In this document: in pieces, positions 54,312 through 64,000 of the stretch
Layout of the letters: every line of letters begins with the position of its first letter
Position numbering within the stretch: the first letter of the stretch is position 1
From: Chloranthus sessilifolius
Lineage: Eukaryota > Streptophyta > Magnoliopsida > Chloranthales > Chloranthaceae
NCBI GenBank assembly: GCA_021018995.1
Contig: CM037584.1
Span: 149,003,317 to 149,067,316, forward strand
DNA: 64,000 bases
Direction: 5' to 3'
Notes under the pieces: generated by a model
Database searches by the model: none
The model's input: the letters and a program-made list of their open reading frames with translations, nothing else
Told to the model about the DNA's origin: nothing
Program-made: the position numbers and the translations under genes

Positions 54312-57300
54312 GTAACCATTAAAACTCTTCTTTCGATTGATTTTTCTTGCTTTTTCTTGCAAATGTGATCATGATCTTGCACTTTACGAAGGAGTAGTGG
54401 TTTATTTTTGGTTGTGGATGCATTTATTGATGGTGTGTGGATGATTTCTTATGATCAATGCCCTATTCTTTGTTATTTTACGGATTAATTGGTGCCTATA
54501 TGTTTTGTTTGTGTTTTTTATTTTTGTTTTTTTTGGTTTTTGTTAAGGAATGGATGCACTTTTTTTTGTTGGTTTTCTTTATTTTATGGGCCAAAAGAAA
54601 GGACTCTTTGTTTTTTTGGCTTTTGATTTTTGGAGCATAATGAAAGGACTCTTAGTTTGTTTTTTTGTTTTTTTTTTTGTAAACGGATTTTTTTTGGGTT
54701 TTGATTCATGATTTTTTTTTTGAAGCATAAGGACCCCCTCTTTTTTAATTTTTTGTTTTTGTATACAAAGTGAAAGGATTTTTTTTTGGTTTTGATTTTT
54801 TGAAGTATAAGGATTTATTTTATTTTATTTTTGTAAACAAAGTAAAGGATTTTTTTGATGATGATGATTTTTTTTAAATATTTTTTAAAAAATTTTGTTG
54901 CATGTGTATCTTTATTTATGAAAATAAACGAGAAAATGGTGAGCATTCTTACCTCCCCTTGACGCATAGTATATCATGGTTCTTTGTCATTGACCTGACC
55001 GGATGTGATTGCCTTTTGTTACCCCAGCATGTCGAGCAATAATGAGCTTATTCCTGAGGAGGGCCATGAGGAGGGGCTTGAGATAGTATACAGTCCGCGG
55101 GGGGAGCAGTTCCTCTGGGTGGAGCGGAGAGCGGGCCCATGGCTAGAAATGCAGGGCGAGGCTGCCCGAGTCGGCCTCCTACATCAACAGCACACCCATA
55201 ATTCAAATATTGGAATAGCGGGCAAGGTAAAAGAGGTTCAGTTCATTTCCTTTGTGCGACTTTGCTTTACTTCCGTGATCTGATGTGTATTTCTTTGGAT
55301 GCAAGACCTGCCCAACATTGTATTCCATGGGGGTTGACTCGATTTTCAAGACTTCTACCTCTACGTCCCTCCCTCGGTGAAGCTCACATCAGCAGGGCTT
55401 TGGGGAGTTCTCACCGCCTGCTATGAGGGCTGATGCTGCCTACTTGAAGGCCTTGATCGAATGATTTCACCTTGAGACAATGACCTTCCATATGCCGTAT
55501 GTTGAGATGACCTTGACGCCTATTGATTGGGCGATGATTACGGGCATCAGGATGGGAGGGATACCGATAGCTGACATCGCGATACCGAGTAGGGAGGACA
55601 TCATCCGACTGATTGGGGCCTATCACCCTCGCTGGCAGAAGCATGGTATCGAGGTCAAGATGACCTAGCTGACCGCCCTTTATATGCCTGACAAGTTAGT
55701 GGATCTGGGTTAGCCAGACAGGGTGCTCTATATCACGCCTGAGCGAGCGATCATCCTGGCTCGCATCACTCTCCTGCTTCTGCTGGGCAAAACCCTTTCT
55801 ACCAATGCGAGTGGGGGCAGAGTCAGCCTAGCATTGCTGAGCATGATGGACAACTAGGGTGACGTCCATAGGTATGACTGGGGTGGAGCCGGGTACGCAT
55901 GGCTGATGTATAATGTGGCTCGAGTCACGATCGGGGATTCTAAGTCCGCTGTTGGCTTTTGGGCAGCCTTGGAGGTAATCCCTAGCTCTTCCTGTTATTA
56001 TTATTTTTACTCGGATGGTCTCTCATGCTACTGACCTGTTGCTCTTTTTTGTTGTATAATGCTCTTCTCAGGTATGGGGTACCATCATTTCCACCTCGAG
56101 CTCCCGCTTCTCCATTCAGATGCGCTCACCTATCCTCTCCTTAGCAACTAGAATCAGGCCCGGTGCCATGATGTAGGCCTGAAGCACTTGGAAATGGGCT
56201 TGAGGTCTCAACTCGTCTTGATGGTTCCTGAGCAGGTAAAGCTCCTTTTCTACCTTGTTTGTTTGGGCTTAGAAATACTCTTCTATTGAAGTGCTACCTA
56301 TTTGGCCGCCTTCTGACTTGGGCAGATTCTCCACGACCCGTACCTTGTGTCACCCTTCTGGGATTGGGCAGCCGTGGGCCCCTCTCGCCTATTTAACAAC
56401 TGCCACATCATTTTATTTTATGGGGCGTGGGCTAAGTTTTACTATTTGTGAGAGCGGGTCGTGCACCTGTACCAGGGATACTATGCCCTACCCGTGGACC
56501 CTCCCGCAGATGTTTGGGCTCCTGTTGGCACCGTCGAGGTGCTTACGTCGACCTTTCTCAACAATGGGCTCCCTATCAATGCCCTCTTTATGCCCGAAGA
56601 CTATCATGCTTGGTATGAGTGCCTGCCTTATCGGTTCATCTTGCCGCGCTTTGTACCTAGCGCCAATTTCCTTGCATTTGGTGGCCCCCTCAGTCAGGTA
56701 ACTCTCCTCAGATTGGACTAGTTCCCCTTATGTTCTAATTCAGCCTTTGTTTTTTTTTCTAAGCGGATCCTTATTTTGTTCACAGTTTGCTTAGAGAGAT
56801 GACTCGGATGGCGAAGGCGGGATAGGCGCAGCTGACATGTCAAGGGTAGATCCTTCTGGTGCCGGCCCCTCTGGTGCGGGTCCCTTAGGCGAGGGTTCTT
56901 CTGGTGTTGGACAGTCGGGCACCTCCCATGCCAGTGCCCCTAGTAGTGACCCGCCCATGGTTTACGGGACCTTCCGACGCCTAGATGATAGCTTCCTTTC
57001 GGGCCTCTGCGTTGATGTGGATAGGCAAGCACGACTCTCTGCTGAAGCGGCCTGTGTCCCACCTCCTAAGGTGATCCCAGGGGTAAGTCCTCTGATGACC
57101 CATCTCTTTCTTGTTTCGGTCTCCTTTTGGGCATGTTTCATGATTGCCCTGATAACTAATATTGTATCTTTCTAAACGTAGGACTTTTACTTGGCCATGG
57201 AGTATGCTGCGTATCATCGCCACATTGCGGAGCTCAGGGAGGTGGAGACGGTGAGTACCTTGCTGCACTGCTTCTCCCGCTTGCTTTATTTATCATTTGT

Positions 57301-57475
57301 CCCTCAATTGGTACTAATTTCTGATTTCGACTGTGCCTTGCAGCATGCATGTGCCAAGGAGTCACGCTCCTTGCTTAGTAGGAATTCGCAGGCATGGTCC
57401 CGGGTGGGAGATATGCGGACTTTCCAGAGCTCCTCTCCTCATCGGAAGAAGTCCAAAGGCGCGGGCAAGGAATAG
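54312..57475 (+). pseudogene. First antisense PMD-like gene of Ogre-2, multi-exon
   Basis: After a 5' intron (54312-55027), ATG at 55029 begins MSSNNELIPEEGHEEGLEIV. The PMD part (about 55430-55975) reads MTFHMPYVEMTLTPIDWAMI, TGIRMGGIPIADIAIPSR, ERAIILARITLLLLLGK and DWGGAGYAWLMYNVARV. Further exons start at about 56072, 56325 (DPYLVSPFWDWAAVGPSRLF) and 56785 (Gly/Ser/Pro-rich, GAGPSGAGPLGEGSSG). The last two exons encode EYAAYHRHIAELREVET and end KKSKGAGKE with TAG at 57475. Stops (for example 55462, 55855) and a frameshift near 56072 break it. It is antisense to the element, as the PMD gene is in Tat-A. Confidence 0.7.
54460..54900. repeat. T-rich degenerate repeats in the 5' intron
   Basis: About six loose repeats of AAAGGACTCTT/AAAGGATTTTTTT with TTTGTAAACAAAG and TGAAG(C/T)ATAAGGA. 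Probably slippage-expanded. Confidence 0.6.
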
Positions 57476-57834
57476 GCTTTAGTTTCTGCTTTAAAATTCA
57501 GTACTCCTGGGATTGGATTTTGATTTTTTAGACAGTTTGGGATGGATGATGTGACACTTTGGATATATTTTTTTTGAAAATATTTTTAGTGCTTTTGTTT
57601 GGATTGTATGCCATGCCTTCCTTGTATCGTATCTATTTTTCTGTAGGACGTGTTTGCCAAATGCTCTCAGAAAGTGACTTTTTGGGTCGCATGCTTTGAT
57701 GTAGGATCAATCCTGCACATAAATAAAGTAATTTCCAAACCGTTAGTGGTCGGATGTGTATATATATAAAAAAAGCAAAAGGGGTGAAAGTCCCCCCAAT
57801 TAGGCCCCGAGATGGCTGAGGGGGGATCTTTGGT

Positions 57835-57953
57835 CTGACATAACTATTAGTTGCGCTAGGGTAAATCCTAGGGAATTTATATTGGTGCAACTAATAGTTG
57901 CGCCAGGCAAAAATGGGGACAAAATGCATTGGCGCAACTAATAGTTGTGCCAG
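57835..57953. promoter_or_regulatory. 25-bp palindrome cluster before the second Ogre-2 antisense gene
   Basis: Centres at 57847, 57894 and 57941, exactly 47 bp apart. A 5' UTR with a possible donor AAG/GTTAGT follows, and the ATG lies at 58120. Confidence 0.88.
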
Positions 57954-58119
57954 GCTTAACCTGGGGAGCTGTGGGTCCTTACATACTCGAGTCAGCCAAA
58001 AAATCCTCCCTTTTCGGTTTGACTTGGCTCCTTTGACTGATTCTTTTTTCTCTTGCTTTTTCAAGGTTAGTCCATCACCATACATCAATTTTTATCTTCT
58101 CAAAAGATCTTTGTATGTT

Positions 58120-59358
58120 TATGGACCCGCTTTCTAACCCTCCCTTACGTGGAGGGCCCGGAGCCAATTTACGCCCTTCCTTGGGCTTGGGGCCCAAATT
58201 TCTAACAACATGGTTTGGGAGTTTGAATGAGAGTGAGCTCGCCGACTTAGAGCGCCTTGGACTATCTCGCCTTCTTTCCTTTCTTGGGATGTAAATTTCC
58301 ATGTATTCTGTTTTGGGAGGCGGGAGCTAACCCCAACCTTGAGGAGCTATCCAATCTGTCCGGCTTGAAGCTTCATAGGGGCCTTGCAAAAGTCACGCCC
58401 CGGTCGGGCTACTCCAAATTCATTCACCTTATTCTCGGTTTGAAGAAACTCGAGTATGAGAAAAGTCTCATTGGGGGGCCCATAAGGTGTTCGCTGAAAT
58501 TCCTCAAAGAACTTTTCGGTGATGAAAGTCTTCGAAAATTGCTGGTTAAGAACATTTTCAACGGAAAAGCTTTAGCTCTCAGTCTCATTTTATAAATCCT
58601 CTTCTTTACCGAGGGGAGAGCTTCTCCTTGGCAATTTGCGAATTTCTGATTGAGTTGGAGGCAGGCCGATCTATGATGCATTTGGTGCTTGCTAAACTAT
58701 ATTGATGCCTTGATGCATTTGCTTTGGGCAAGGTGGAGGGCCTTCGGGGGTGTCCCTTACTACTTCAGGCTTGGTTGTGCGAGCACCTCGCTATCTTGGG
58801 GCCTGTGCCCTACTTTTATATTGCTCGAGGTGACGGGGCCCAGTGCTTTTTGGGTAGGTGCCACCTGCTTCTGCGTGGTGATTTATTATTTCTGAAGCCT
58901 TAGTTGGCTGATGCTGAGCTGATATGGAGGTTTCCTTGGTTGGACCGGACCTTCCCAGTAGCTCGCTCTAGAGACCATGAGAGCATCACTCTCCTAGGAT
59001 TGACTAGCAGCACCTTTTACTTCTCATTCCAGGTGTTGCATCAGTTTGGTTGCTCCCAGCAGGTGCCTTGCGAGGCCAAACCCCCTTTATGCAACTTGAT
59101 CTTATCTAGGGGGTCCTCCGGAGACATAGATCGGATCACTGCTCTTTGGGAGACGCGTTAGTCAATGCTGATGTGTGATATGGAGCAGGGAGATTCGGTT
59201 CAATATTCTCTCGAGTGCGAGGCCTGGCTATCAACTGAGCAACGTATTGCTGGTGATCCGAATTCAGCAGAGATCATTGACACTGGAGGCCCCTAGCCAA
59301 AGAAAGAGGCGGTACTCAGAGCCCGCATCGAGCTACTGGTGGATGAGAAGAGGGTCCT
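58120..59358 (+). pseudogene. Second antisense gene of Ogre-2 (PMD/MAIN-like, decayed)
   Basis: ATG at 58120 begins MDPLSNPPLRGGPGANLRPS, followed by LTTWFGSLNESELADLERLG. After a frameshift at about 58260 come FWEAGANPNLEELSNLSGLK, then LLLQAWLCEHLAILGP, then ITLLGLTSSTFYFSFQVLHQ and FGCSQQVP. The end has EAWLSTEQRIAGD and a helix (LRARIELLVDEKRVLDQF). The sequence of motifs (NLEEL..L.G, LQ.W..EHL, V..QFG..Q.VP, coiled-coil end) is that of the PMD/MAIN-like proteins found in Tat/Ogre elements. It is cut at 59358 by R1. Stops and frame changes are frequent. Confidence 0.55.
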
Positions 59359-60657
59359 TGATCAATTTTAAATAAACCCTTGCAAGTGTACAAGATCTGT
59401 TCTAGTAAGGCAAGAACAAGGGTGTCGAACCCACAGGGAAATCTGAAATTTTATTCAATTCTTCCTAGAGATTTAAAAAATATCCCCGAGGAAGTACCAA
59501 GGGGCAGATTTTAATTTTTACCAAGAGTTAACACTTTTCTAATTGCAAGAAAGAAAACAAATTAATCTAAAAATTATGTAATGAGAAATCTAAGAACAAA
59601 TTTTAAAAACAAGATCAAGGAATTTGCTACCCCAGATTTATACCCTTTTCTATTTTTAAACCCACAATTTTATGAACATCAACACACCATCATTCTAAGA
59701 GAAACATGACTAGTAATTAAGCGTGATCATTAACCCGGCATACCCTATCTAAAAACAATGACTCAGCCTAATCGCGGTATGAATCATGTGAAAAGCATAG
59801 CGTATCTCGTGGTATTTTCGATCAAAACACTAAAATGTAATCACTACACTTTAAGAAAAACGATTTGATGATGAAATTATCAAACTATGGCATTAAACAT
59901 AAAATATAGGTACTTATCTGGGGATCGCATCCTCCTTGACCTACAGCCTTTAGCCTCTCATCCTTGTTGCAAGATCTTCAATTGTATTCAAAATCATTCC
60001 CAATGTAAAGAGCAAAGAAGGTGTAAAATGAAGAACACAATTTTACTACTCTCCGAAAACTCTCTTACAAAAGTCTCTAGTTATTACACAAATTTCTCTA
60101 ATCAAAACTCTCTAAGAAATAAAAACTCTCTTCAAACAAAAACAACTCTCCCCCAAACAAAAACAACTCTCTCTTTTCAAAGCCGTAAGCCTCTTATTTA
60201 TAATATCCGATTGAAACTAACCCTAATTGCCTCAATCGATTGAGACAGAAGTCTCAATCGATTGACTTAGTGTTCGAATTCCCTTAGGACACTTCTGCCT
60301 TCATGGCTCAATCGATTGAATTTTATGTCTCAATCGATTGACTTTCTAGGGTTGAGTTTTTCTCCATCTGCCAATCGATTGACCATAATGCCTCAATCGA
60401 TTGACTCTTCAATGCAAAGTCTCCCCTTTCTTGATGGAGGTTGATTCTCTTCATGGCTTTCAATGCTTCTTTGGACCTTTTTGTCCGTATCTCTTTTTTT
60501 AGCCTGTAATTTCCTTCTTTTATGCACTTTGAACGATCTAGCTGTCAGAAACACCTGTAAACATCAAAACCTCACAACAACCATCAGATGCTTTCATTGA
60601 ACAGCTAAATGTAGGATTTAAAGTGTGAATTATAGTCATATTTCAACACCGATCACA
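59359..60657 (-). repeat. 3' LTR of R1
   Basis: On the minus strand it starts TGTGATCGGTG at 60657 after the PPT, and ends AAATTGATCA at 59359, 1299 bp. Near the end is CCTGTGGGTTCGACACCC, usual in gypsy LTRs. The flank GTCCT at 59354-59358 is the expected target site copy. The TATA box is at 60195-60202. Confidence 0.8.
60195..60404 (-). promoter_or_regulatory. R1 LTR promoter: TATA box with three TCAATCGATTGA pairs
   Basis: TATAAATA (minus strand, 60195-60202) is preceded by six CAATCGATTG cores at 60233, 60255, 60309, 60331, 60372 and 60394: three pairs, each exactly 22 bp apart. The nearest palindrome is about 30 bp from the TATA box. Confidence 0.88.
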
Positions 60658-60850
60658 CCCCCAAACCTACACTTTGCTAGTCCTCGAGCAAAGAGAATGA
60701 TAAATATAAAAATAACATCCTAAAATTTAAATGCCACTTCGTAGGGAACACGATTGCACTTAGCATGTGCAACATAAGCCTTTAAACCCCTAGGTGATCC
60801 CTAGTGGAGGAGTTGTGTCTCAAGGTTTTCGCTTGAAGGTACCGCAAACT
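60658..60850 (-). other. PPT and conserved pre-PPT segment of R1
   Basis: The minus strand GGTTTGGGGG directly precedes the LTR. The adjoining 180 bp match 1725-1913 of L1. Confidence 0.75.
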
Positions 60851-62230
60851 TCAAGGCTATCAGATTGATTAATCATGTCCTTAAGCAATTAGACGCTCCT
60901 GAAAAATCTTTTAGAATACATCTAACCACGTTCATTCCATTTATGCCACATTCAGTTCAGACCGTTGTCTTCTAATGTTCATATTTCATGCCTCAATGTC
61001 ATGAGATCATCACTGCCCAAAGTTCTTATGTCAGAGGAAAAAAAACTTAAACTGGAACTTTTAGATCACATGTCTAGACTCCAATCCTCACCATGGGTAT
61101 ACACTCAGAATGAAATCACTTCCGATGAATGAGATGGAATTGTAACACAATTAGAAGAAAACCTCACAAGTTTAAAGATATATGGTGTATCAAAGAATTA
61201 TAAGGGAAATCTCATTAAGAAAGATATCTGTATTTTAAGCATGCATATATCAAGCACCATAGACAATTGTGTACTTACTCTCCACAAGGCATTTCATCAC
61301 TCATGATTGGATCAAAAAGGTCTTTTCTAAGGTTGTAATGAGGCTCGGGTTAAGGTTAAGAGAAGAAAGGAAGGATGGATTCAAAAGTTTCTGAGAAATT
61401 GGAAAAGAAACAACTACTGATTTTGTATTTTTATTCTTTTTTTCTTTTCTAGTCTCTCACCATTCTTCTCAATATATTTTTCATTGTTTTTACAATTTCC
61501 TTTTTTTTCCTTTTTTTTTTTTTTTTTTTTTTTTTTCAGTACACACTATAACACATATAATCCCCACTTACTCTCGTTTCACTCATTTTCATCCCTTGTT
61601 CCTAATTTCTCAGAAATAAGTAAGGGCAAGCTGAATTCGAGTAAGCGGTAAGAAGGGTTAAAGGTTATTGCAGCTTATCAAAGAATGTATAAAGGTAAAT
61701 TTCCAATAAGCTCAAAGGTGTACTAGAAGGATAAATTTATAAGGTGGGTCAGTTTAAGCACAGACGAACCAATGATGGCCTTAGATCATTTCCTTTCATG
61801 ATGGTAAAATATGCCCATTTGCCTTAAGTTAGTACACAATGATTTCTAGTGTAATGTTATAACACACATAAAATGACAAATCAATGGGTTTTAACAATTG
61901 GAACAAGGATTTCAAAGATATCAATTTATTTCAAGACTCATTAAGAACAAGGACAAGTGTTTCAAAAACTTTCAAGGTTTTAGTCTTTCTTTGTGATCTT
62001 TAGGATTCCATGTTACACACTTAATCCTCCGATTTTGAGATTGAAAGCGAGTGATGAAAATAATTATTTTTAAGCATGATTCATGATCATTAATGTTCAA
62101 TATCTACACCTTATGGGCACTCATAAAATAACCATGGTATGATAGCATTGATTAAAGAAATTTCAGGAAGAATTTTTCATGCTCACAAATATGGATAATC
62201 AATTAAATTACAGCTTTTGCCAACCATCAG
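60851..62230. other. R1 non-coding interior
   Basis: AT-rich sequence with a long T run at 61500-61540. No supported gene. It is probably the long 3' untranslated region usual in this kind of element. Confidence 0.5.
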
Positions 62231-62380
62231 TTAATCGATTGAGACCAAATTCTCAATCGATTGACTGATTGGACTCAATCGATTGACTGATTGGACTCAA
62301 TCGATTGACTGAGCCACAAATTCTTATATCCTTTAATGTTTATCAGTTGATCGATTGAGACAGTATGCTTAATCGATTGA
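62231..62380. promoter_or_regulatory. TCAATCGATTGA array, internal cluster 1
   Basis: Cores at 62232, 62254, 62276 and 62298 form a quartet with three 22-bp steps. A further pair is at 62348 and 62370 (22 bp). Edge copies have one or two changes. Confidence 0.9.
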
Positions 62381-62774
62381 CTGATAAACATTCAAAAATC
62401 CGAGAACAGCTAAAAGGTTCTTTTTTTTTTTTTTTTTTTAAAAAAATAAGAACAATTACCCCCCCAAACCTGAACGGGCCAATGTCCTCATTGGTGATGA
62501 TGTGGAGAAAGGGAAGAAGGCCTCCCCAAACCTGCTCTATGCAAGCAAAGGACAAAACAACCGAGCAAGGGAAAGAGAGAAAACACAAATACGAAACTAT
62601 ATTGTTATTAAAAAGAAAATTATGACAAAGTAAAGCAAAATCTAACGTGATGCAACACGAAACAAACGAATCCCAAAACGAAAACAAACCGAACTGAAAC
62701 AACAATAACAGAAAAATAACCCTACCCTAAAGACATGTAAAATTAGACCCTAAAAACCGAAAACAAATCCTCTA

Positions 62775-63026
62775 GTCCGCCATGGTAGAGATTCCGCCCC
62801 GTGGCTTTGGAAAAGCGTAGCGCCACATTTCTTCAGAAATTCCAACCGCGCCGACGGGTGGGATTTGGGCCCGAGGTGGTGATAAGGGTGGGGGAGGGTT
62901 GGTGATGACAGGTGATGAAACAGATTCGTCATCAAGGTGGATGATGGCATGGGTGGACCAATCGATGGGTGGTGGAGCGGTGTATCGGGCACGTTTGCGT
63001 GCGGGCTCCATTAACTTTTGGATCAT
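62775..63026 (-). CDS. Small ORF of R1 (84 codons)
   Basis: ATG at 63026 begins MIQKLMEPARKRARYTAPPP and contains IDWSTHAIIHLDDESVSS, a Pro-rich stretch (NPPPPLSPPRAQIPP) and the end PKPRGGISTMAD. It has a basic start (possible nuclear signal RKRAR) and no known domain. It is more GC-rich than its surroundings. A CAATCGATTG cluster lies 180-500 bp upstream on the minus strand, so it could be driven by that cluster. It might also be an exon of a longer gene. Its role is unknown. Confidence 0.35.
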
Positions 63027-63206
63027 GCGCCAGACGGAGACGGATGGAAGACATGGCGACAAGGCGGGGACGGAAACTGCAAATATGGACTAAAAGGAGG
63101 ACCCGGCAAGTGCCTTAAATAGCGAAGAATTTCCTAAAAGAGGGACACTTTAAAAGAAAAAATTCGGAAGTCGGTGCATGGAGAAATATTGAGAAAGGAG
63201 TCTCAG

Positions 63207-63526
63207 TCAATCGATTGACATGTTTGTGTCAATCGATTGACAAGAGAGGGCAAAGATGGTAAATCCGAGCTCCACATCAAATATTTGGAAAAACACCCCT
63301 ATTCCAGCAGGGGTTGACTGGCGGACCAAGTAAGTGTCAATCGATTGGCACCTAAATGTTAATCGATTGATGAACCATGCTAAAAATAGAGACCAAAACC
63401 AGGAATGTCCAAATTGAGGTGCATCAGTCAATCGATTGAGACAGAAGTCTCAATCGATTGACGGAGGAAAATTTAGGAGGGCATGAAGTAGCTCAATCGA
63501 TTGAGAGGGAGATCTCAATCGATTGA
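63207..63526. promoter_or_regulatory. TCAATCGATTGA array, internal cluster 2
   Basis: Eight cores form four pairs: 63208/63230, 63338/63360, 63429/63451 and 63494/63516, each exactly 22 bp apart. The 10-bp spacer GACAGAAGTC of the third pair is identical to that of the first LTR pair at 60233. Confidence 0.92.
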
Positions 63527-63680
63527 CTGAGAGCCAGAAACCAAACACAAAATATGCCCAAAACAAAGCAAACATTATCATTTAACTTGTAGCCACCGAT
63601 CCGATACATCAACAACAAAAAAAAACAAAAATAAAAACACCAAACAGAGAAAAGAAAAACTTCACAACAAAACAAGACAA

Positions 63681-64000
63681 TCACACATCATCATCATCAT
63701 CTTCATCTTCATCTTCCGGTTCCCGCCCCTCGTTCATTGCCGCTCTTGCGCCGTCGATGAAATGGTTGGCACGACCCGGGAATGACTCGCGAGCCATCCG
63801 CATTAGGAGAGCGGTTTGAAACCGGGACCGCCTATCCACACCACCAAGCCGCATTTCAGCCCACCATCCGCACCTCAAGAGCAACAAATACCCGGCATCA
63901 AAATCGGGACCTCTTCGACGAGGTCGCTTAACACCGCCACGCTATACCAGGCGGGGTTTGACGGGAGGAGGAGGAGCATCCTCAACCGGGGCCGATTGCA
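63681..64000 (-). pseudogene. C-terminal part of an R1 ORF
   Basis: The minus strand is open for at least 85 codons up to a TGA at about 63681. It encodes VKRPRRRGPDFDAGYLLLLR, then GGVDRRSRFQTALLMRMARE and an acidic end EDEDEDDDDDV. Upstream, near 63945, a TAG separates it from a Pro-rich stretch (PPVKPRL) in the same general direction. The segment is GC-rich. I do not recognise the family. A basic-then-acidic tail is compatible with a nucleic-acid-binding protein. Confidence 0.35.

Larger units (their letters stand above)
50325..59358 (-). mobile_element. Ogre-2: 3' part of an Ogre-type element
   Basis: It consists of the 3' LTR (50325-51927, -) with PPT, and an interior with two antisense (+) genes and minisatellites. 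It continues beyond R1, which is inserted at 59359 with candidate target site GTCCT. Pol is not in the window. The left end, at CGGTC/TGTGCAACC, abuts Ogre-3, so Ogre-2 probably inserted into the Ogre-3 leader. Confidence 0.75.
59359..64000 (-). mobile_element. R1: 3' LTR and interior of an LTR element
   Basis: 3' LTR (59359-60657, -), PPT (60658-60667) and 3.3 kb of interior reach the right window edge. The pre-PPT segment (60658-60850) matches L1. The interior carries the TCAATCGATTGA arrays, two short ORFs and long T-rich runs. The lineage is probably gypsy (Athila-like plan with long 3' region), but no pol is in the window. Confidence 0.75.

Noticed and set aside
60232..63526. The regular palindrome arrays could be CRISPR-like or iteron-type replication repeats.
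   Set aside because: The DNA is plant nuclear transposon sequence, spacers are only 10 bp, no cas or rep gene is present, and groups are scattered in an LTR element.

Overview
The window is plant nuclear DNA, most likely from a eudicot with a large, repeat-rich genome. The evidence is Tat/Ogre, Athila-like and chromovirus-like LTR retrotransposons, a CACTA transposon, GT-AG introns and plant-mobile-domain (PMD) reading frames. I see no intact host gene. Almost every base belongs to transposable elements nested in one another, and nearly all coding regions are broken by stops, frameshifts or deletions. The species cannot be read from the sequence.

Layout. 1-3728: 3' end of a (+) LTR element (L1). 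3733-3779: a tRNA-Asp 3' half. 3780-6384 and 35669-41478: the two halves of one (-) Tat/Ogre-type element (Tat-H), split inside its protease by a second copy of the same family, Tat-A (+, 6385-35668, target duplication GTGAC). Tat-A holds a 9.6-kb CACTA element (20092-29679, target duplication ACT). Tat-H itself lies in a chromovirus-like LTR (41479-42819), which lies in an Athila-like gag (42820-44045, -). About 45000-47690: a third, truncated Tat relative (T3, -). 47691-50324: 5' LTR and leader of an Ogre-type element (Ogre-3, +). 50325-59358: 3' part of another copy (Ogre-2, -). 59359-64000: 3' LTR and interior of R1 (-), related to L1 by its pre-PPT segment.

How the parts work together. 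The Tat/Ogre elements carry, between pol and the 3' LTR, antisense intron-containing genes with PMD-like domains and their own TATA boxes. The most striking signal is that several families have private, reiterated and phased short motifs at promoters. R1 has 20 copies of the palindrome TCAATCGATTGA, always in groups at exactly 22-bp spacing. Ogre-2/3 has about 16 copies of a 25-bp palindrome with core GCGCAACTANTAGTTGCGC, mostly 47 bp apart, in U3, in the leader and just upstream of both antisense genes. L1 has TCGA-centred sites about every 21 bp in U3. Tat-A/H has CTGAAACAATAGT pairs about 30 bp apart plus a degenerate GCGC-AATT motif before sense and antisense TATA boxes. I infer family-specific regulatory arrays, perhaps targets of an element-encoded or host DNA-binding protein. 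The arrays are seen directly; their function is not.

Limits: boundaries without a target duplication are approximate, exon limits come from splice signals and frame only, and family names rest on recognised motifs, not on a database search.
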